Shown: positions 27,274-36,100, counted from the first letter of the stretch. The stretch: DNA of 64,000 nucleotides from Lactiplantibacillus pentosus (GCF_003641185.1 NZ_CP032757.1:3162001-3226000), one strand, 5' to 3'. Made by a program: numbers and translations. Notes: generated by a model from the sequence alone, not told the origin.

Positions 27274-28500
27274 ATGAAAAACTTATTTGCGAACCGTGTG
27301 TTAAACAACGACACTTCAGACCTCGATGAAATTTTCAAGAATAGTGCCAACCCGGAAAACATTTCCTTCGCTGGCGGTTTTCCGGACCAGCACCTCTTTC
27401 CGGATGACGATTTGAAACAAGCTTATCGTGACGCCATCGAACAAGACGGCCAGGGCATCTTCCAATATTCATCCACGCAAGGGCTACCGGCACTACGGCA
27501 AAAAATCGCTGACCGCATGGCAACTCATGCGGATGTGCAAGTCAGTGCTGACAACGTCCTAATGACTCAAGGTGGGCAACAAGCCATCGACCTAGTTGCA
27601 AAACTACTATTAAACCACGGCGATGCAATGGTCGTTGAAGGTCCAACCTACATGGGAGCCCTCGCCGCCTTTGACACTTATGAACCAACTTATTATGAAA
27701 TTCCAGTGGATGATAATGGCATGAACATTCGGCAACTTCGCAAGACCTTGAAGGCTCATCCTGAAATCAAATTGATTTATACGATTCCTGACTTCCACAA
27801 CCCGACCGGGACGACGATGAGTGCCAAACGTCGCCAAGCAATGGTCGCTCTTGCTAATCAATATGATGTCATTATTTTGGAAGACAGCCCATACCGGGAC
27901 CTTCGTTATAGCGGGCAAAACATTCCTGCCATCAAGCATTACGATACTGAAGGTCGGGTCATCTTTATCTCCAGTTTTTCCAAGATTCTCTCACCCGCTT
28001 TGCGGACGGGCTGGATCGTGGCGAGTGACACCATCATGCAAGAATTGGTCGGACTAAAATCCGCTATCGATGTCCAATCACCAAATGTGACTTTAGCAGC
28101 CATCAACAGCTACCTAGACAGCCACGACATCGATGAACACGTCGCAACCATTAGTGCTGCATATCGGACAAAACGCGACGCGATGCTGACGGCACTCGAT
28201 AACTACTTCCCAAAGAACGTGCAATACACGCGGCCAAACGGTGGTTTCTTCATCTGGGTCACCTTACCAGCTGGCGTGGACGCCAAAGCCCTATTAAATG
28301 ACGTGGTTCTTCCACAGGCGCACGTCGCTTATGTCCCAGCAGCTTGCCAATTTGCTAGCCGCGCGGTCACGAACGGATTCCGCTTGAACTTTACCAACTC
28401 CGACGTGGCAACCATCACGCAAGGCATCCAGCGACTTGGACAAATTCTCCAACCGGTTCAAGTCACGGTACCAACGACTGCCTTGGCAACACCATTCTAA
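27274..28500 (+). CDS. PLP-dependent aminotransferase (class I/II)
   Basis: 408 residues. Fold type I aminotransferase of the AraT/2-aminoadipate type: YSSTQGLPALRQKIA, MTQGGQQAIDLVAKLL, YTIPDFHNPTGTTMS, the PLP lysine in SSFSKILSPALRTGWI, and a C-terminal substrate Arg in GFRLNFTN. Substrates in this family are aromatic or branched-chain amino acids; the exact one is unclear. Start ATG 27274 has GTGGGGG upstream; the GTG at 27259 overlaps that site. A terminator follows. It is likely regulated by the divergent LysR. Confidence 0.88.
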   Translation: MKNLFANRVLNNDTSDLDEIFKNSANPENISFAGGFPDQHLFPDDDLKQAYRDAIEQDGQGIFQYSSTQGLPALRQKIADRMATHADVQVSADNVLMTQGGQQAIDLVAKLLLNHGDAMVVEGPTYMGALAAFDTYEPTYYEIPVDDNGMNIRQLRKTLKAHPEIKLIYTIPDFHNPTGTTMSAKRRQAMVALANQYDVIILEDSPYRDLRYSGQNIPAIKHYDTEGRVIFISSFSKILSPALRTGWIVASDTIMQELVGLKSAIDVQSPNVTLAAINSYLDSHDIDEHVATISAAYRTKRDAMLTALDNYFPKNVQYTRPNGGFFIWVTLPAGVDAKALLNDVVLPQAHVAYVPAACQFASRAVTNGFRLNFTNSDVATITQGIQRLGQILQPVQVTVPTTALATPF

Positions 28501-28511
28501 TTAGCCCACTC

Positions 28512-28552
28512 AAAATGCGACGACGGTCAACCACGACTGCCGCCGCATTTTT
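28512..28552 (+). terminator. Aminotransferase terminator
   Basis: AAATGCGACGACGGTC pairs with GACTGCCGCCGCATTT through two G-U pairs, followed by TTTC. Confidence 0.8.
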
Positions 28553-28898
28553 CATTCTAAGGAAGGTAGATCTGAAAATACCATCGTTTTTCGTGGCCTG
28601 AGATTGTAGTGGCCACGACTGACCACGGCATCCGCTCACCGACTCATATTAAAGGTGGGTCCCAAACCGGTGTTGCCGCCAAGCCAGCGTTGGTCTAGCA
28701 CTAGTTCGTCATCTAGTCCCAATCGTATCGCGCCGGTTCGTCATGTGGGCTGACGCCTCTTCCACCGTCAAGCCAACTAGTGACTGAAGCGCCGTGACGA
28801 TTGCCAGTTAGCGGGTAAACTTTTACACATCCTCGCTGTCAATGGCCAAATAGCCGTTGTAGCAACTACGAACCACCTTTTGGCCGCCGAAAAAAGGT
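28553..28898. other. Intergenic region with a dispersed repeat segment
   Basis: About 345 bp, no gene seen. Minus-strand segment 28671-28706 starting AACTAGTGCT resembles 10108-10143. TGGCC and GGCCA dyads occur near 28593-28615. Confidence 0.35.
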
Positions 28899-28982
28899 TT
28901 GACAGTCCTGCGCCGATTCGCTACACTAACGCTATACTAGCCGATTATGAAATAAGCATTGGAGATCCAATGCTTATTTTTT
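28899..28982 (+). ncRNA. Promoter closely followed by a terminator: tiny RNA or attenuated leader
   Basis: TTGACA (28899-28904), 17-bp spacer, TACACT (28922-28927) predicts a start near 28934. A perfect hairpin AATAAGCATTGG/CCAATGCTTATT at 28951-28978 followed by TTTT would stop it after about 50 nt. It sits upstream of the amino-acid ABC operon, which has a second promoter after the hairpin. Confidence 0.5.
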
Positions 28983-29009
28983 GTTAACAGATTCATTTTC
29001 GGATAAACT
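28981..29009 (+). promoter_or_regulatory. Promoter of the amino-acid ABC operon
   Basis: TTGTTA (28981-28986), 17-bp spacer, TAAACT (29004-29009). The sequence CTAGGAGTGT occurs twice between here and the ATG, the second copy being the ribosome binding site. Confidence 0.6.
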
Positions 29010-29044
29010 AGGAGTGTCGTGAAAAATTTCTAGGAGTGTGAATC

Positions 29045-29845
29045 ATGAGAACATGGGTTAAAAAATTAGGTGTTGCGATTTTGGGGCTCGGGTTAGCCGT
29101 CACGTTGACCGCCTGTGGAAGCAACTCTAGTAGCAGTAAGTCCAGCGACTTAGGGCTACAAAAATCGGGGACGTTGACAATCGGTTTGGAAGGCACCTTC
29201 CAACCTTATAGTTACCGTAAAGATGGTAAGTTAACTGGCTTTGAAGTTGAACTTGGTAAAGCTGTCGCCAAGAAGATGGGCTTAAAAGCTAAGTTCGTCC
29301 CAACGAAGTTCGATTCATTAGTTGCCGGACTGGACACCAACAAGTTTGACGTCGTGATGAATAACATGTCTGAAACGGCTGCACGTAAGAAGAAGTACCT
29401 CTTCTCAACGCCGTACATTTATTCTAAGTCCCAACTGGCAGTCAAGAAGAACTCAAGCATCAGCAAGATTACCCAGATCAAGGGTAAGAAAGTGGCACAA
29501 ACGACCACTAGTAACAACGCTACAGATGCGAAACGTTTAGGCGCGACCGTTACCCCAACCGACAGTTTCCAACAATCGATTGAGTTAGTTGAACAAGGCC
29601 GGGCTGCTGGGACCATTAACTCCCGGGAATCCTTCTATGCTTACTTGAAGCAGAACCCGAAAGCCAACATTAAGTTGATCAATTCTGGTGACCAGATTGC
29701 CGTTCAAAAAATCGGTGCGATCGTCACTAAGGAACATCCAAAGCTCCAGAAGCAAATTTCAAAAGCCATCCAAGAACTTCGTAAGGATGGAACCTTGAAG
29801 AAATTGTCTAACAAGTACTTTGGTGGTAACGTTACTGACAAGTAA
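29045..29845 (+). CDS. Amino-acid ABC transporter substrate-binding lipoprotein 1
   Basis: Extracellular solute receptor of the polar amino-acid uptake family (SBP_bac_3), 266 residues. The lipoprotein signal ends LTACG (lipidated Cys about 24), then a Ser-rich linker, then GTLTIGLEGTFQPYSYRKDG and FEVELGKAVAKKMG. It is first in an operon with permease and ATPase. It is very similar, nearly residue for residue after the linker, to the protein at 31825-32634. The ligand is unknown; the T-box of the second copy points to methionine or a related compound. Confidence 0.92.
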   Translation: MRTWVKKLGVAILGLGLAVTLTACGSNSSSSKSSDLGLQKSGTLTIGLEGTFQPYSYRKDGKLTGFEVELGKAVAKKMGLKAKFVPTKFDSLVAGLDTNKFDVVMNNMSETAARKKKYLFSTPYIYSKSQLAVKKNSSISKITQIKGKKVAQTTTSNNATDAKRLGATVTPTDSFQQSIELVEQGRAAGTINSRESFYAYLKQNPKANIKLINSGDQIAVQKIGAIVTKEHPKLQKQISKAIQELRKDGTLKKLSNKYFGGNVTDK

Positions 29846-29853
29846 TGACCACG

Positions 29854-29870
29854 CCCGCGATTCACGCGGG
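29854..29870 (+). promoter_or_regulatory. Intercistronic stem-loop
   Basis: CCCGCG and CGCGGG flank a 5-nt loop, 8 bp after the lipoprotein stop and without a T-run. It probably protects the upstream message or limits read-through. Confidence 0.5.
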
Positions 29871-29910
29871 ATACATAGCACCATAATCTAACTATCACAG
29901 GAGGCACCCT

Positions 29911-30618
29911 ATGGATTCAATCTGGCACATTATCGTTACATCGACCCCTCAAATCGTTGCGGCAGGGATCAAATACACCATTCCGATTGCCATTATTTCA
30001 TTTATTCTCGGTTTGATTCTGGCCGTTTTTACCGCACTCGTCAAAATCTCGACTCGGCGCGGCTGGTTCTTGATTCTCAAAGCTATCGCTAACTTTTACG
30101 TCTGGCTCTTCCGGAGCACACCACTGCTAGTTCAACTCTTTATCGTCTACTTTGGCTTACCCTACCTCAAAATCAAGGGTGTTTTTCCAAACGGGATTCA
30201 GTTGGACCCCTGGACTGCCGGTATCGCGACCTTCTCGTTAAACACCGGGGCTTACTGTGCTGAAACGATTCGGGCCGCGATTCTCTCGATTCCTGAAGGT
30301 CAGTGGGAAGCCGCCTATTCCATCGGGATGACTAAGTCGCAAGTCCTTAAACGCATCATTTTGCCACAGGCCGCTCGCGTCTCACTACCCCCATTGGCCA
30401 ACAGTTTCATCAGTCTGGTGAAGGATACGTCACTGGCCGCTTCAATCACGATCATCGAAATGTTCGAAGTTAGCCAACAGATTGCAGCGCAGAACTACCA
30501 ACCACTCGTGATGTACTCGCTGGTTGCCGCGCTGTATGCGATTTTATGTACGATTCTCAGCTGGCTACAAGGCTACTTGGAAAAACGGACGTCCCGCTAC
30601 TTACGGCCACTTAACTAG
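29911..30618 (+). CDS. Amino-acid ABC transporter permease
   Basis: HisM/GlnP-family inner membrane subunit, 235 residues. Five hydrophobic segments are visible; the family segment RSTPLLVQLFIVYFG and the ATPase-coupling EAA loop (EGQWEAAYSIGMTKSQVLKR) are intact. AGGAGG precedes the ATG. It works with the lipoprotein before it and the ATPase after it. Confidence 0.93.
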   Translation: MDSIWHIIVTSTPQIVAAGIKYTIPIAIISFILGLILAVFTALVKISTRRGWFLILKAIANFYVWLFRSTPLLVQLFIVYFGLPYLKIKGVFPNGIQLDPWTAGIATFSLNTGAYCAETIRAAILSIPEGQWEAAYSIGMTKSQVLKRIILPQAARVSLPPLANSFISLVKDTSLAASITIIEMFEVSQQIAAQNYQPLVMYSLVAALYAILCTILSWLQGYLEKRTSRYLRPLN

Positions 30619-30629
30619 GAGGTTGCACA

Positions 30630-31391
30630 ATGATCAAGTTAGAGCATCTTAATAAGACGTTTGGCAATCACCAGGCGTTAACTGACATCAATACTGAGTT
30701 CAAGGAACATCAAACGACCGTTATCGTCGGGCCTTCCGGGTCTGGTAAGTCGACTTTACTCCGGTCCCTCAACTTACTGGAGCGCCCTGAAAACGGCTTG
30801 TATCACTTCAATGACGAAACGATTGATTTCACCAAGCCGCTAACCAACAAAACGATTCTGACGATTCGGCGCAAGACTGGGATGGTCTTTCAAGGCTACA
30901 ACCTCTTCCCCCACCTCAGCGTGTTGAAAAACGTCATGGAAGGCCCCGTACAGGTATTGAAACAAGACGCCGCGGCTGCCCAAAAAACGGCGTTAGACCT
31001 GCTGGACAAAGTCGGCTTACAGGATAAGGCGGACGCTTACCCTGGCCAACTATCTGGTGGGCAACAACAACGGGTCGCGATTGCGCGCTCACTCGCGATG
31101 AATCCCGAATATATTTTACTGGACGAACCCACGAGTGCCTTGGATCCTGAATTAGAAGCTGGCGTCCTCCGCGTGCTATTAGCGCTGGCTCAAGAACAAG
31201 ATTCAATGATCATCGTGACGCATAACATGGAATTTGCACGGGCGGTGGCCGACAAGATTCTGTTTGTCGAAGACGGTAAGATCTTATTCGACGGCACACC
31301 CGCAGAATTCTTCAAACAACCGACCCAACGAATTGCCGACTTCTTAGCCGCAATGACCTTTACGACGATTTCGGACAAGGCCAACCAATAA
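30630..31391 (+). CDS. Amino-acid ABC transporter ATP-binding protein
   Basis: GlnQ-like ATPase of 253 residues. Walker [11 protein letters not shown]-loop [15 protein letters not shown], signature LSGGQQQR, Walker [13 protein letters not shown] and switch His in VTHNM are all present. Start follows AGGAGG 11 bp after the permease. Energises uptake for lipoprotein 1 and, since no second permease/ATPase set is nearby, probably also for lipoprotein 2. Confidence 0.94.
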   Translation: MIKLEHLNKTFGNHQALTDINTEFKEHQTTVIVGPSGSGKSTLLRSLNLLERPENGLYHFNDETIDFTKPLTNKTILTIRRKTGMVFQGYNLFPHLSVLKNVMEGPVQVLKQDAAAAQKTALDLLDKVGLQDKADAYPGQLSGGQQQRVAIARSLAMNPEYILLDEPTSALDPELEAGVLRVLLALAQEQDSMIIVTHNMEFARAVADKILFVEDGKILFDGTPAEFFKQPTQRIADFLAAMTFTTISDKANQ

Positions 31392-31404
31392 ACTAAATTA
31401 GATT

Positions 31405-31455
31405 TTGTTCTGCGTCCATCCCAACGCATCTCGCCTGGGCTGGGCGTCTTTTTTC
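31405..31455 (+). terminator. Probable terminator of the ABC operon
   Basis: An imperfect hairpin (GCGTCC...GGGCGT, with CCCA/TGGG inside) precedes TCTTTTTT at 31447-31454, about 55 bp past the stop. Confidence 0.55.
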
Positions 31456-31497
31456 GTCTAAAATGATAATATCGTTAATCAAAGATGGCAAAACGAT

Positions 31498-31526
31498 TTG
31501 ACAATTATCATTTACTCTTGTAAACT
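31498..31526 (+). promoter_or_regulatory. Promoter of the T-box controlled gene
   Basis: TTGACA (31498-31503), 17-bp spacer, TAAACT (31521-31526); near-consensus. Confidence 0.75.
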
Positions 31527-31532
31527 AGCTTC

Positions 31533-31793
31533 AATATCAAAACGTTGTGATGAGATGAGTAGCGAAATAATCACGCTTAGCGAGCCGTTGGTTGGTGAGA
31601 AACGGTCGGATTATGCCGCGAAGATGGTCTCTAAATGGTGCTGGTGAGCAGTTGCAAGCCAGTGACGTGTCGTACCCGTTAGCGTACTGAGTTAATTAAC
31701 TCATAGAGCCAGGCGTTGTGCACGCGCTTGGAAACTAAGGTGGTACCACGATCAGCAGTCGTCCTTTTTGACAGGATGACTGCTGATTTTTTT
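31533..31793 (+). promoter_or_regulatory. T-box riboswitch, specifier AUG (Met)
   Basis: The T-box sequence AAGGTGGTACCACG is at 31737-31750 and a terminator (ATCAGCAGTC/GACTGCTGAT then T7) at 31751-31793, mutually exclusive with the antiterminator. Stem I: GAGA (31552) and TCTC (31630) close the specifier loop; AGTA on the 5' side and GAA on the 3' side form the loop-E motif; and helix ATAATC/GATTAT lies above. By alignment to glycine T-boxes, where the specifier is one base past GAA, the codon here is ATG (31625-31627). Uncharged tRNA-Met would therefore turn on the downstream lipoprotein gene. Confidence 0.88.
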
Positions 31794-31824
31794 AGTCACA
31801 ACAACACATTACGGGGGTAATCTC

Positions 31825-32634
31825 ATGAAAAAATGGCTTAAAACCATTGCGTTAGCACTTTTTGGACTCGCATTGACCGTGACCTTAACGGCTTGCGGCA
31901 GTTCTAGTTCTTCCAAATCTTCTTCAGCCAGCAGTCAGTTGGACTTACAGAAGAGTGGCACCTTAACGATTGGCTTGGAAGGCACCTTCCAACCTTACAG
32001 TTACCGCAAAGACGGCAAGTTGACCGGCTTTGAAGTCGACCTCGGCAAAGCGGTTGCCAAGAAATTAGGCTTAAAAGCCAAGTTCGTCCCAACCAAGTTT
32101 GATTCACTGATTGCCGGACTCGATGTCGATAAGTATGACGTGGTCATCAACGACATTGCCGAAACCGCGCAACGTAAACAGAAGTACCTCTTCTCAACGC
32201 CTTATATCTATTCGAAATCACAATTGGCCGTTAAGAAGAATTCGTCCATCAATAAGATCACAGACATTAAGGGTAAGAAAGTCGCCCAAACGACGACCAG
32301 TAATAATGCGACCGACGCGAAACGTTTAGGCGCGACCGTGACGCCAACTGACGGCTTCCAGCAATCGATCGACCTGGTCAATCAAGGCCGTGTCGCTGGG
32401 ACCATCAATTCACGGGAAGCCTTCTACGCTTACTTCAAGCAGAACCCAAAGGCCAACTTGAAATTGATCAGTGGCGGTTCTGAAATCAAGACACAAAAGA
32501 TTGGCGCCATTGTCACTAAGAAGCACGCCAAACTCCAAAAACAAATCTCCAAAGCCATTCAAGAACTCCGGAAAGACGGGACCTTGAAGAAACTTTCTAA
32601 CAAGTACTTTGGTGGCAACGTGACGGATAAATAG
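31825..32634 (+). CDS. Amino-acid ABC transporter substrate-binding lipoprotein 2 (T-box controlled)
   Basis: 269 residues, SBP_bac_3 family. Lipobox LTACG, Ser-rich linker slightly longer than in copy 1, then GTLTIGLEGTFQPYSYRKDG as in copy 1. Differences cluster at a few sites (for example DVDKYDVVINDIAETAQRK against DTNKFDVVMNNMSETAARK), so ligand preference may differ. No permease or ATPase follows; it likely docks on the transporter encoded just upstream. The Met-specific T-box suggests methionine or a precursor as ligand. Tandem duplication is evident. Confidence 0.92.
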   Translation: MKKWLKTIALALFGLALTVTLTACGSSSSSKSSSASSQLDLQKSGTLTIGLEGTFQPYSYRKDGKLTGFEVDLGKAVAKKLGLKAKFVPTKFDSLIAGLDVDKYDVVINDIAETAQRKQKYLFSTPYIYSKSQLAVKKNSSINKITDIKGKKVAQTTTSNNATDAKRLGATVTPTDGFQQSIDLVNQGRVAGTINSREAFYAYFKQNPKANLKLISGGSEIKTQKIGAIVTKKHAKLQKQISKAIQELRKDGTLKKLSNKYFGGNVTDK

Positions 32635-32666
32635 GCTGTCTGGTTAGCTAAAGCAAAACACGACTG

Positions 32667-32702
32667 AAAAGTCCCACTAGAAGTTTTCTAGTGGGACTTT
32701 TT
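32667..32702. terminator. Terminator after lipoprotein 2
   Basis: AAAAGTCCCACTAGAA pairs with TTCTAGTGGGACTTTT; strong and near-symmetrical. Confidence 0.9.
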
Positions 32703-32940
32703 GGTCTCATCACCTGTTTCAGATCATCTTGTTTGATAATTACCGGGCAACCTATCTAACCGCGTCACACCAGCATTTCGGTGCCTTTATGCCACGCCAA
32801 GTTGCGCTACTTCTCCTTTCATTTGCGGCCATGTTACGTTTAACCGCTTGAAGGTAACGGGGTAAAAAGCCACGCTGGATGTAGCGAAGCGATTGAAACA
32901 TTCAATCGTAGATCAACTTAGAATTTGGAGATGATGGATA
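32703..32940 (+). other. Upstream region of the ABC exporter
   Basis: No gene. The dyad GATTGA/TCAATC near 32891-32907 is about 35 bp before the ATPase start and may be an operator for the XRE protein encoded at the end of this unit. Confidence 0.35.
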
Positions 32941-33828
32941 ATGTTAGAGCTTCAAGACGTTAGTACCTTTATCCGACGAAAACCGATAGTAATGCACGCG
33001 ACGTTTGATATTTCACCAGGTCAGATTGTCGGGCTGATTGGACCAAATGGTGCGGGTAAAACTACCATTATGAAAACCATTCTGGGATTAACAAAATTTA
33101 CTGGGACGATTCGCATTAATCAAATGCTGGTCACCGAAAATAATCATAGCGCGTTAACCCACGTCGGTGCCTTGATCGAGCATCCGGCCATTTACCCGTT
33201 CCTCACAGGCCGGCAAAACCTAACGTTATACTCGCATGACCAGACTGACCTGATGCAGTTAGTAACACAATTAGAATTAACGCCCTACATTGACAGACCA
33301 GCCAAAGATTACTCCTTGGGTATGAAGCAAAAATTAGGGATCGCCATTGCCCTGCTGAATCAGCCACAACTCGTCATTCTAGATGAACCGATGAATGGTC
33401 TCGATATTGAAGCGACGATTTTAGTAAGAAATCTGATCAAGCAACGTGCAGCTCAGGGGACGACTTTTCTGATTAGTAGCCATATTTTAAGTGAGTTGCA
33501 GAAAATCATGACCCGCATCATGCTCGTCAACAACGGCCAAATTATCATTAATCAGCCCATCACCACCTTTAACCAGCTCCATCAAACGCAGTATCGATTA
33601 CTGACAAACGATCAATCACGAACGATAACCGCACTTCAAAATGCGCAGGTGGCATTTACAGTCGATGCCCCTTATTTGATTATCAAGCAAGCTGACCGAA
33701 TTAATAGTCAAAAGATTCTGCGTCAAGACGACCTCTACTTAACCGAGCTGACACCAGTCGAAACGAGTTTTGAAAAATTGATCGTTACTATCTTGGAAAA
33801 ACAACGAGGCCCTCATCATGAAAACTAA
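32941..33828 (+). CDS. ABC transporter ATP-binding protein (BcrA/bacteriocin-immunity type)
   Basis: 295 residues. Walker A GPNGAGKTT, signature YSLGMKQKLGIA and Walker B LVILDEPMNGLD; a C-terminal extension of about 85 residues after the nucleotide-binding domain is typical of BcrA-like exporters. The next gene starts 11 nt before its stop, so translation is coupled. Family members export or expel bacitracin, lantibiotics or other cationic peptides. Confidence 0.9.
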   Translation: MLELQDVSTFIRRKPIVMHATFDISPGQIVGLIGPNGAGKTTIMKTILGLTKFTGTIRINQMLVTENNHSALTHVGALIEHPAIYPFLTGRQNLTLYSHDQTDLMQLVTQLELTPYIDRPAKDYSLGMKQKLGIAIALLNQPQLVILDEPMNGLDIEATILVRNLIKQRAAQGTTFLISSHILSELQKIMTRIMLVNNGQIIINQPITTFNQLHQTQYRLLTNDQSRTITALQNAQVAFTVDAPYLIIKQADRINSQKILRQDDLYLTELTPVETSFEKLIVTILEKQRGPHHEN

Positions 33829-34558
33829 TCTCAGGATTGAATTATATAAATTTATCCATCAAAAGAACGGTTTGTGGGGCCTCCTAGTCCTACCCCTTTT
33901 GATGATTTACAGTGGCCAAACGACACGACTATCATCCCAACTTATCACGTTTGAATTTGGGGCACCCCAGTGGATAACACTCATTTTGATTGCGGTCGGT
34001 TCCGCATTTCTATCAATGGAATATCGCTACCGCACCATTGTGCCATTAGTCTACAAGAGTACTAGTAAACGTGCGATTTACGGTGCTAAACTAATCGTTA
34101 TTTTAGGCTACGGCTTGTTACTGACAGTCGTTTCCGCTTTAATCACGATGATCCTAAAGCCAATTTTTTCCGGGGACCGCTACCCTTGGACGCCACAATT
34201 AGTGCAGACCGTCCTGATCAATAATACCAGCACCCTGCTTTACTCATTTTTCTTAATCACGTTGGCCTTCATGTTACTAATGGTGATTCAGGTCAACGCC
34301 GCCGTCATTGGTATCGGCCTAATCATCGTCTTTTGGGGTGCCAGTCTCTCAGTCGCAATCATCAAGACCTTTTCGTCATTAGCAGGCATTCTAAAGTGGA
34401 ACCCCTTCAACATGGTCTTTGTGACCCAGCAATTATCATCACCAGCTTATGCAGACCTGTCACTGTTAACAAATAGCCAACTCGTTCTTGGAACGCTCGT
34501 CTATAGCATCATCTTTCTAATAATTGGCTATCATCAATTTAAAGTTCGTGCGATTTAA
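33818..34558 (+). CDS. ABC-2 type membrane subunit 1
   Basis: 246 residues, six hydrophobic segments beginning around residue 20. Contains LSMEYRYRTIVPLVYKSTSKRAIYGAKL, the arrangement seen in BcrB/LanEG permeases, and ends with a short basic tail. It resembles the following permease in layout (both have KWNPFNM near residue 195), so they probably form a heterodimeric channel with the preceding ATPase. Confidence 0.85.
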   Translation: MKTNLRIELYKFIHQKNGLWGLLVLPLLMIYSGQTTRLSSQLITFEFGAPQWITLILIAVGSAFLSMEYRYRTIVPLVYKSTSKRAIYGAKLIVILGYGLLLTVVSALITMILKPIFSGDRYPWTPQLVQTVLINNTSTLLYSFFLITLAFMLLMVIQVNAAVIGIGLIIVFWGASLSVAIIKTFSSLAGILKWNPFNMVFVTQQLSSPAYADLSLLTNSQLVLGTLVYSIIFLIIGYHQFKVRAI

Positions 34559-34581
34559 TTAATTTTGAAAGGAGCCTCGTT

Positions 34582-35349
34582 ATGTTGCGCCGCAATCTCT
34601 ACCAAGAGTTCTACAAACTAGGCCATCGAAAAATCACGTGGTGGTCACCAATTATCTTATTGCTTTTAATGGTGATCACCGGATACGGAATCGGTTACAA
34701 TGAAGGTAAGCTATTAACTGTGACGAACTACAACTCGCCGGACTGGATCATCTTATTACTAGTCGTGGTGGGCGCGACGACCTTTTCGATGGAGTTTCAA
34801 AACAACGCGATTCTAACCTTATTAACCAAATCACCCAATAAAGCGATTGTTTACCTCTCCAAATATCTGGTGCTGTTCTGCTACGATTGTTTTCTCCACG
34901 CCATCGCCATCTTATTTACGATTGGCCTCAGATATGCGCCCTTAAACTCGCACGTGTCCTGGTCCACCATTTACCTTTACCATGAGCCACTCTGGGAAAA
35001 TATGTTGAAAACCGTTGGCGTGGATTTACTAACGACAATGTTCATCATTAGTTTAGTTTTCTTACTTTCGTGCCTGATCAACAGTAATGCCACCGTAACG
35101 ATTATCAGCCTGCTGATTGTCTTTATGGGCCAATTTGTCTCAAGTTCACTTTTAAATTACCAAGACTGGCTGCCGCTCATCAAATGGAATCCATTCAACA
35201 TGATTAACCTAACCCGGGAATACTATAACTACGTGACCTACTATGCGACGAGCCAGTTATCCAACGCACAATTACTAACGGGAACCTTGTGCTACACCTT
35301 ACTGTTCGTTACTTTAGGCTACTTGATTTTCAGAAAAAAATATTTCTAA
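34582..35349 (+). CDS. ABC-2 type membrane subunit 2
   Basis: 255 residues, six hydrophobic segments. FSMEFQNNAILTLLTKSPNKAIVYLSKY and KWNPFNMINL parallel the upstream permease, showing that the two derive from one ancestor. AAAGGAG precedes the ATG. The probable function is the second half of the exporter membrane channel. Confidence 0.85.
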   Translation: MLRRNLYQEFYKLGHRKITWWSPIILLLLMVITGYGIGYNEGKLLTVTNYNSPDWIILLLVVVGATTFSMEFQNNAILTLLTKSPNKAIVYLSKYLVLFCYDCFLHAIAILFTIGLRYAPLNSHVSWSTIYLYHEPLWENMLKTVGVDLLTTMFIISLVFLLSCLINSNATVTIISLLIVFMGQFVSSSLLNYQDWLPLIKWNPFNMINLTREYYNYVTYYATSQLSNAQLLTGTLCYTLLFVTLGYLIFRKKYF

Positions 35350-35374
35350 CACTACTTATTTGGAGGACGCTACC

Positions 35375-35734
35375 ATGAATCAATTCCCCGCCCAACTAAA
35401 AAAGCTTCGCAAATCAACTAACACGACCCAGGACGACTTAGCGACGAAACTATTTGTCTCGCGCCAGGCGATTTCAAAGTGGGAAGCCGGTGATTCAACC
35501 CCCGACCTCACCAACTTGATTAAGCTCACCGATATCTTTAACGTCGGTTTAGATACACTGGTCTTTGGCGCAAAACCGGAAGAAAAAGTCGATTCGACCG
35601 AATTCGTCTTCGACCCCAAGCACAACCGCTACGTCCGTAAATTAGGCAAAATGAACATTTGGGACTTCTTAGCTGGTTACTGGTGGGCGATTCTACTAAT
35701 TGTCTTCGTGATTGGTTTCTTTTCAGCATTCTGA
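35375..35734 (+). CDS. XRE-family regulator with C-terminal membrane segment
   Basis: 119 residues. HTH_3 domain at 1-65 (TTQDDLATKLFVSRQAISKWEAG), a linker, and a single C-terminal hydrophobic helix (FLAGYWWAILLIVFVIGFFSAF). ATG 35375 has GGAGG 10 nt upstream; the TTG at 35360 overlaps it. Last in the ABC unit, it probably regulates it. Membrane tethering may let it sense the same envelope agent. Confidence 0.85.
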   Translation: MNQFPAQLKKLRKSTNTTQDDLATKLFVSRQAISKWEAGDSTPDLTNLIKLTDIFNVGLDTLVFGAKPEEKVDSTEFVFDPKHNRYVRKLGKMNIWDFLAGYWWAILLIVFVIGFFSAF

Positions 35735-36021
35735 CAGAAACCGGTTCGTTTTGCCTATTCTATTAACGTGTTATTAGTTAAAATGGCGGCCGATCTTCTT
35801 GACCGTCTTTTTGTGTGACCGCAAATTGTTGACGATCACGCTAGTATCACGATTTACCGTTTAATAGGTTGGCCCCATCGAGCACATTCTGATATAGTTG
35901 TCCCCACTGACTCCGGCTTAATTGGCAGTCTAGACGCAACAAACAACCGGCCAACTGATTGCCCTGTTTTAGTTATCCAAAATCCCCTAGCTGCCAAGGA
36001 TCAACAAATCACGATTCCCGT
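35735..36021. other. Intergenic region, no gene seen
   Basis: About 290 bp between the XRE and PadR genes. No convincing hairpin terminator or ORF recognised. Confidence 0.4.
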
Positions 36022-36084
36022 TTGACAATCCCCAACTACGACCTGTATACTACTCTGTGAACGATACTATACGACGTATAATAT
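36022..36084 (+). promoter_or_regulatory. PadR operon promoter and operator
   Basis: TTGACA (36022-36027), 18-bp spacer, TATACT (36046-36051). Just downstream, ATACTATACG and CGTATAATAT form a 21-bp near-palindrome (36064-36084) centred on one base, resembling PadR operators and positioned to block transcription. Confidence 0.75.
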
Positions 36085-36100
36085 AACAGGAGGGATAATA

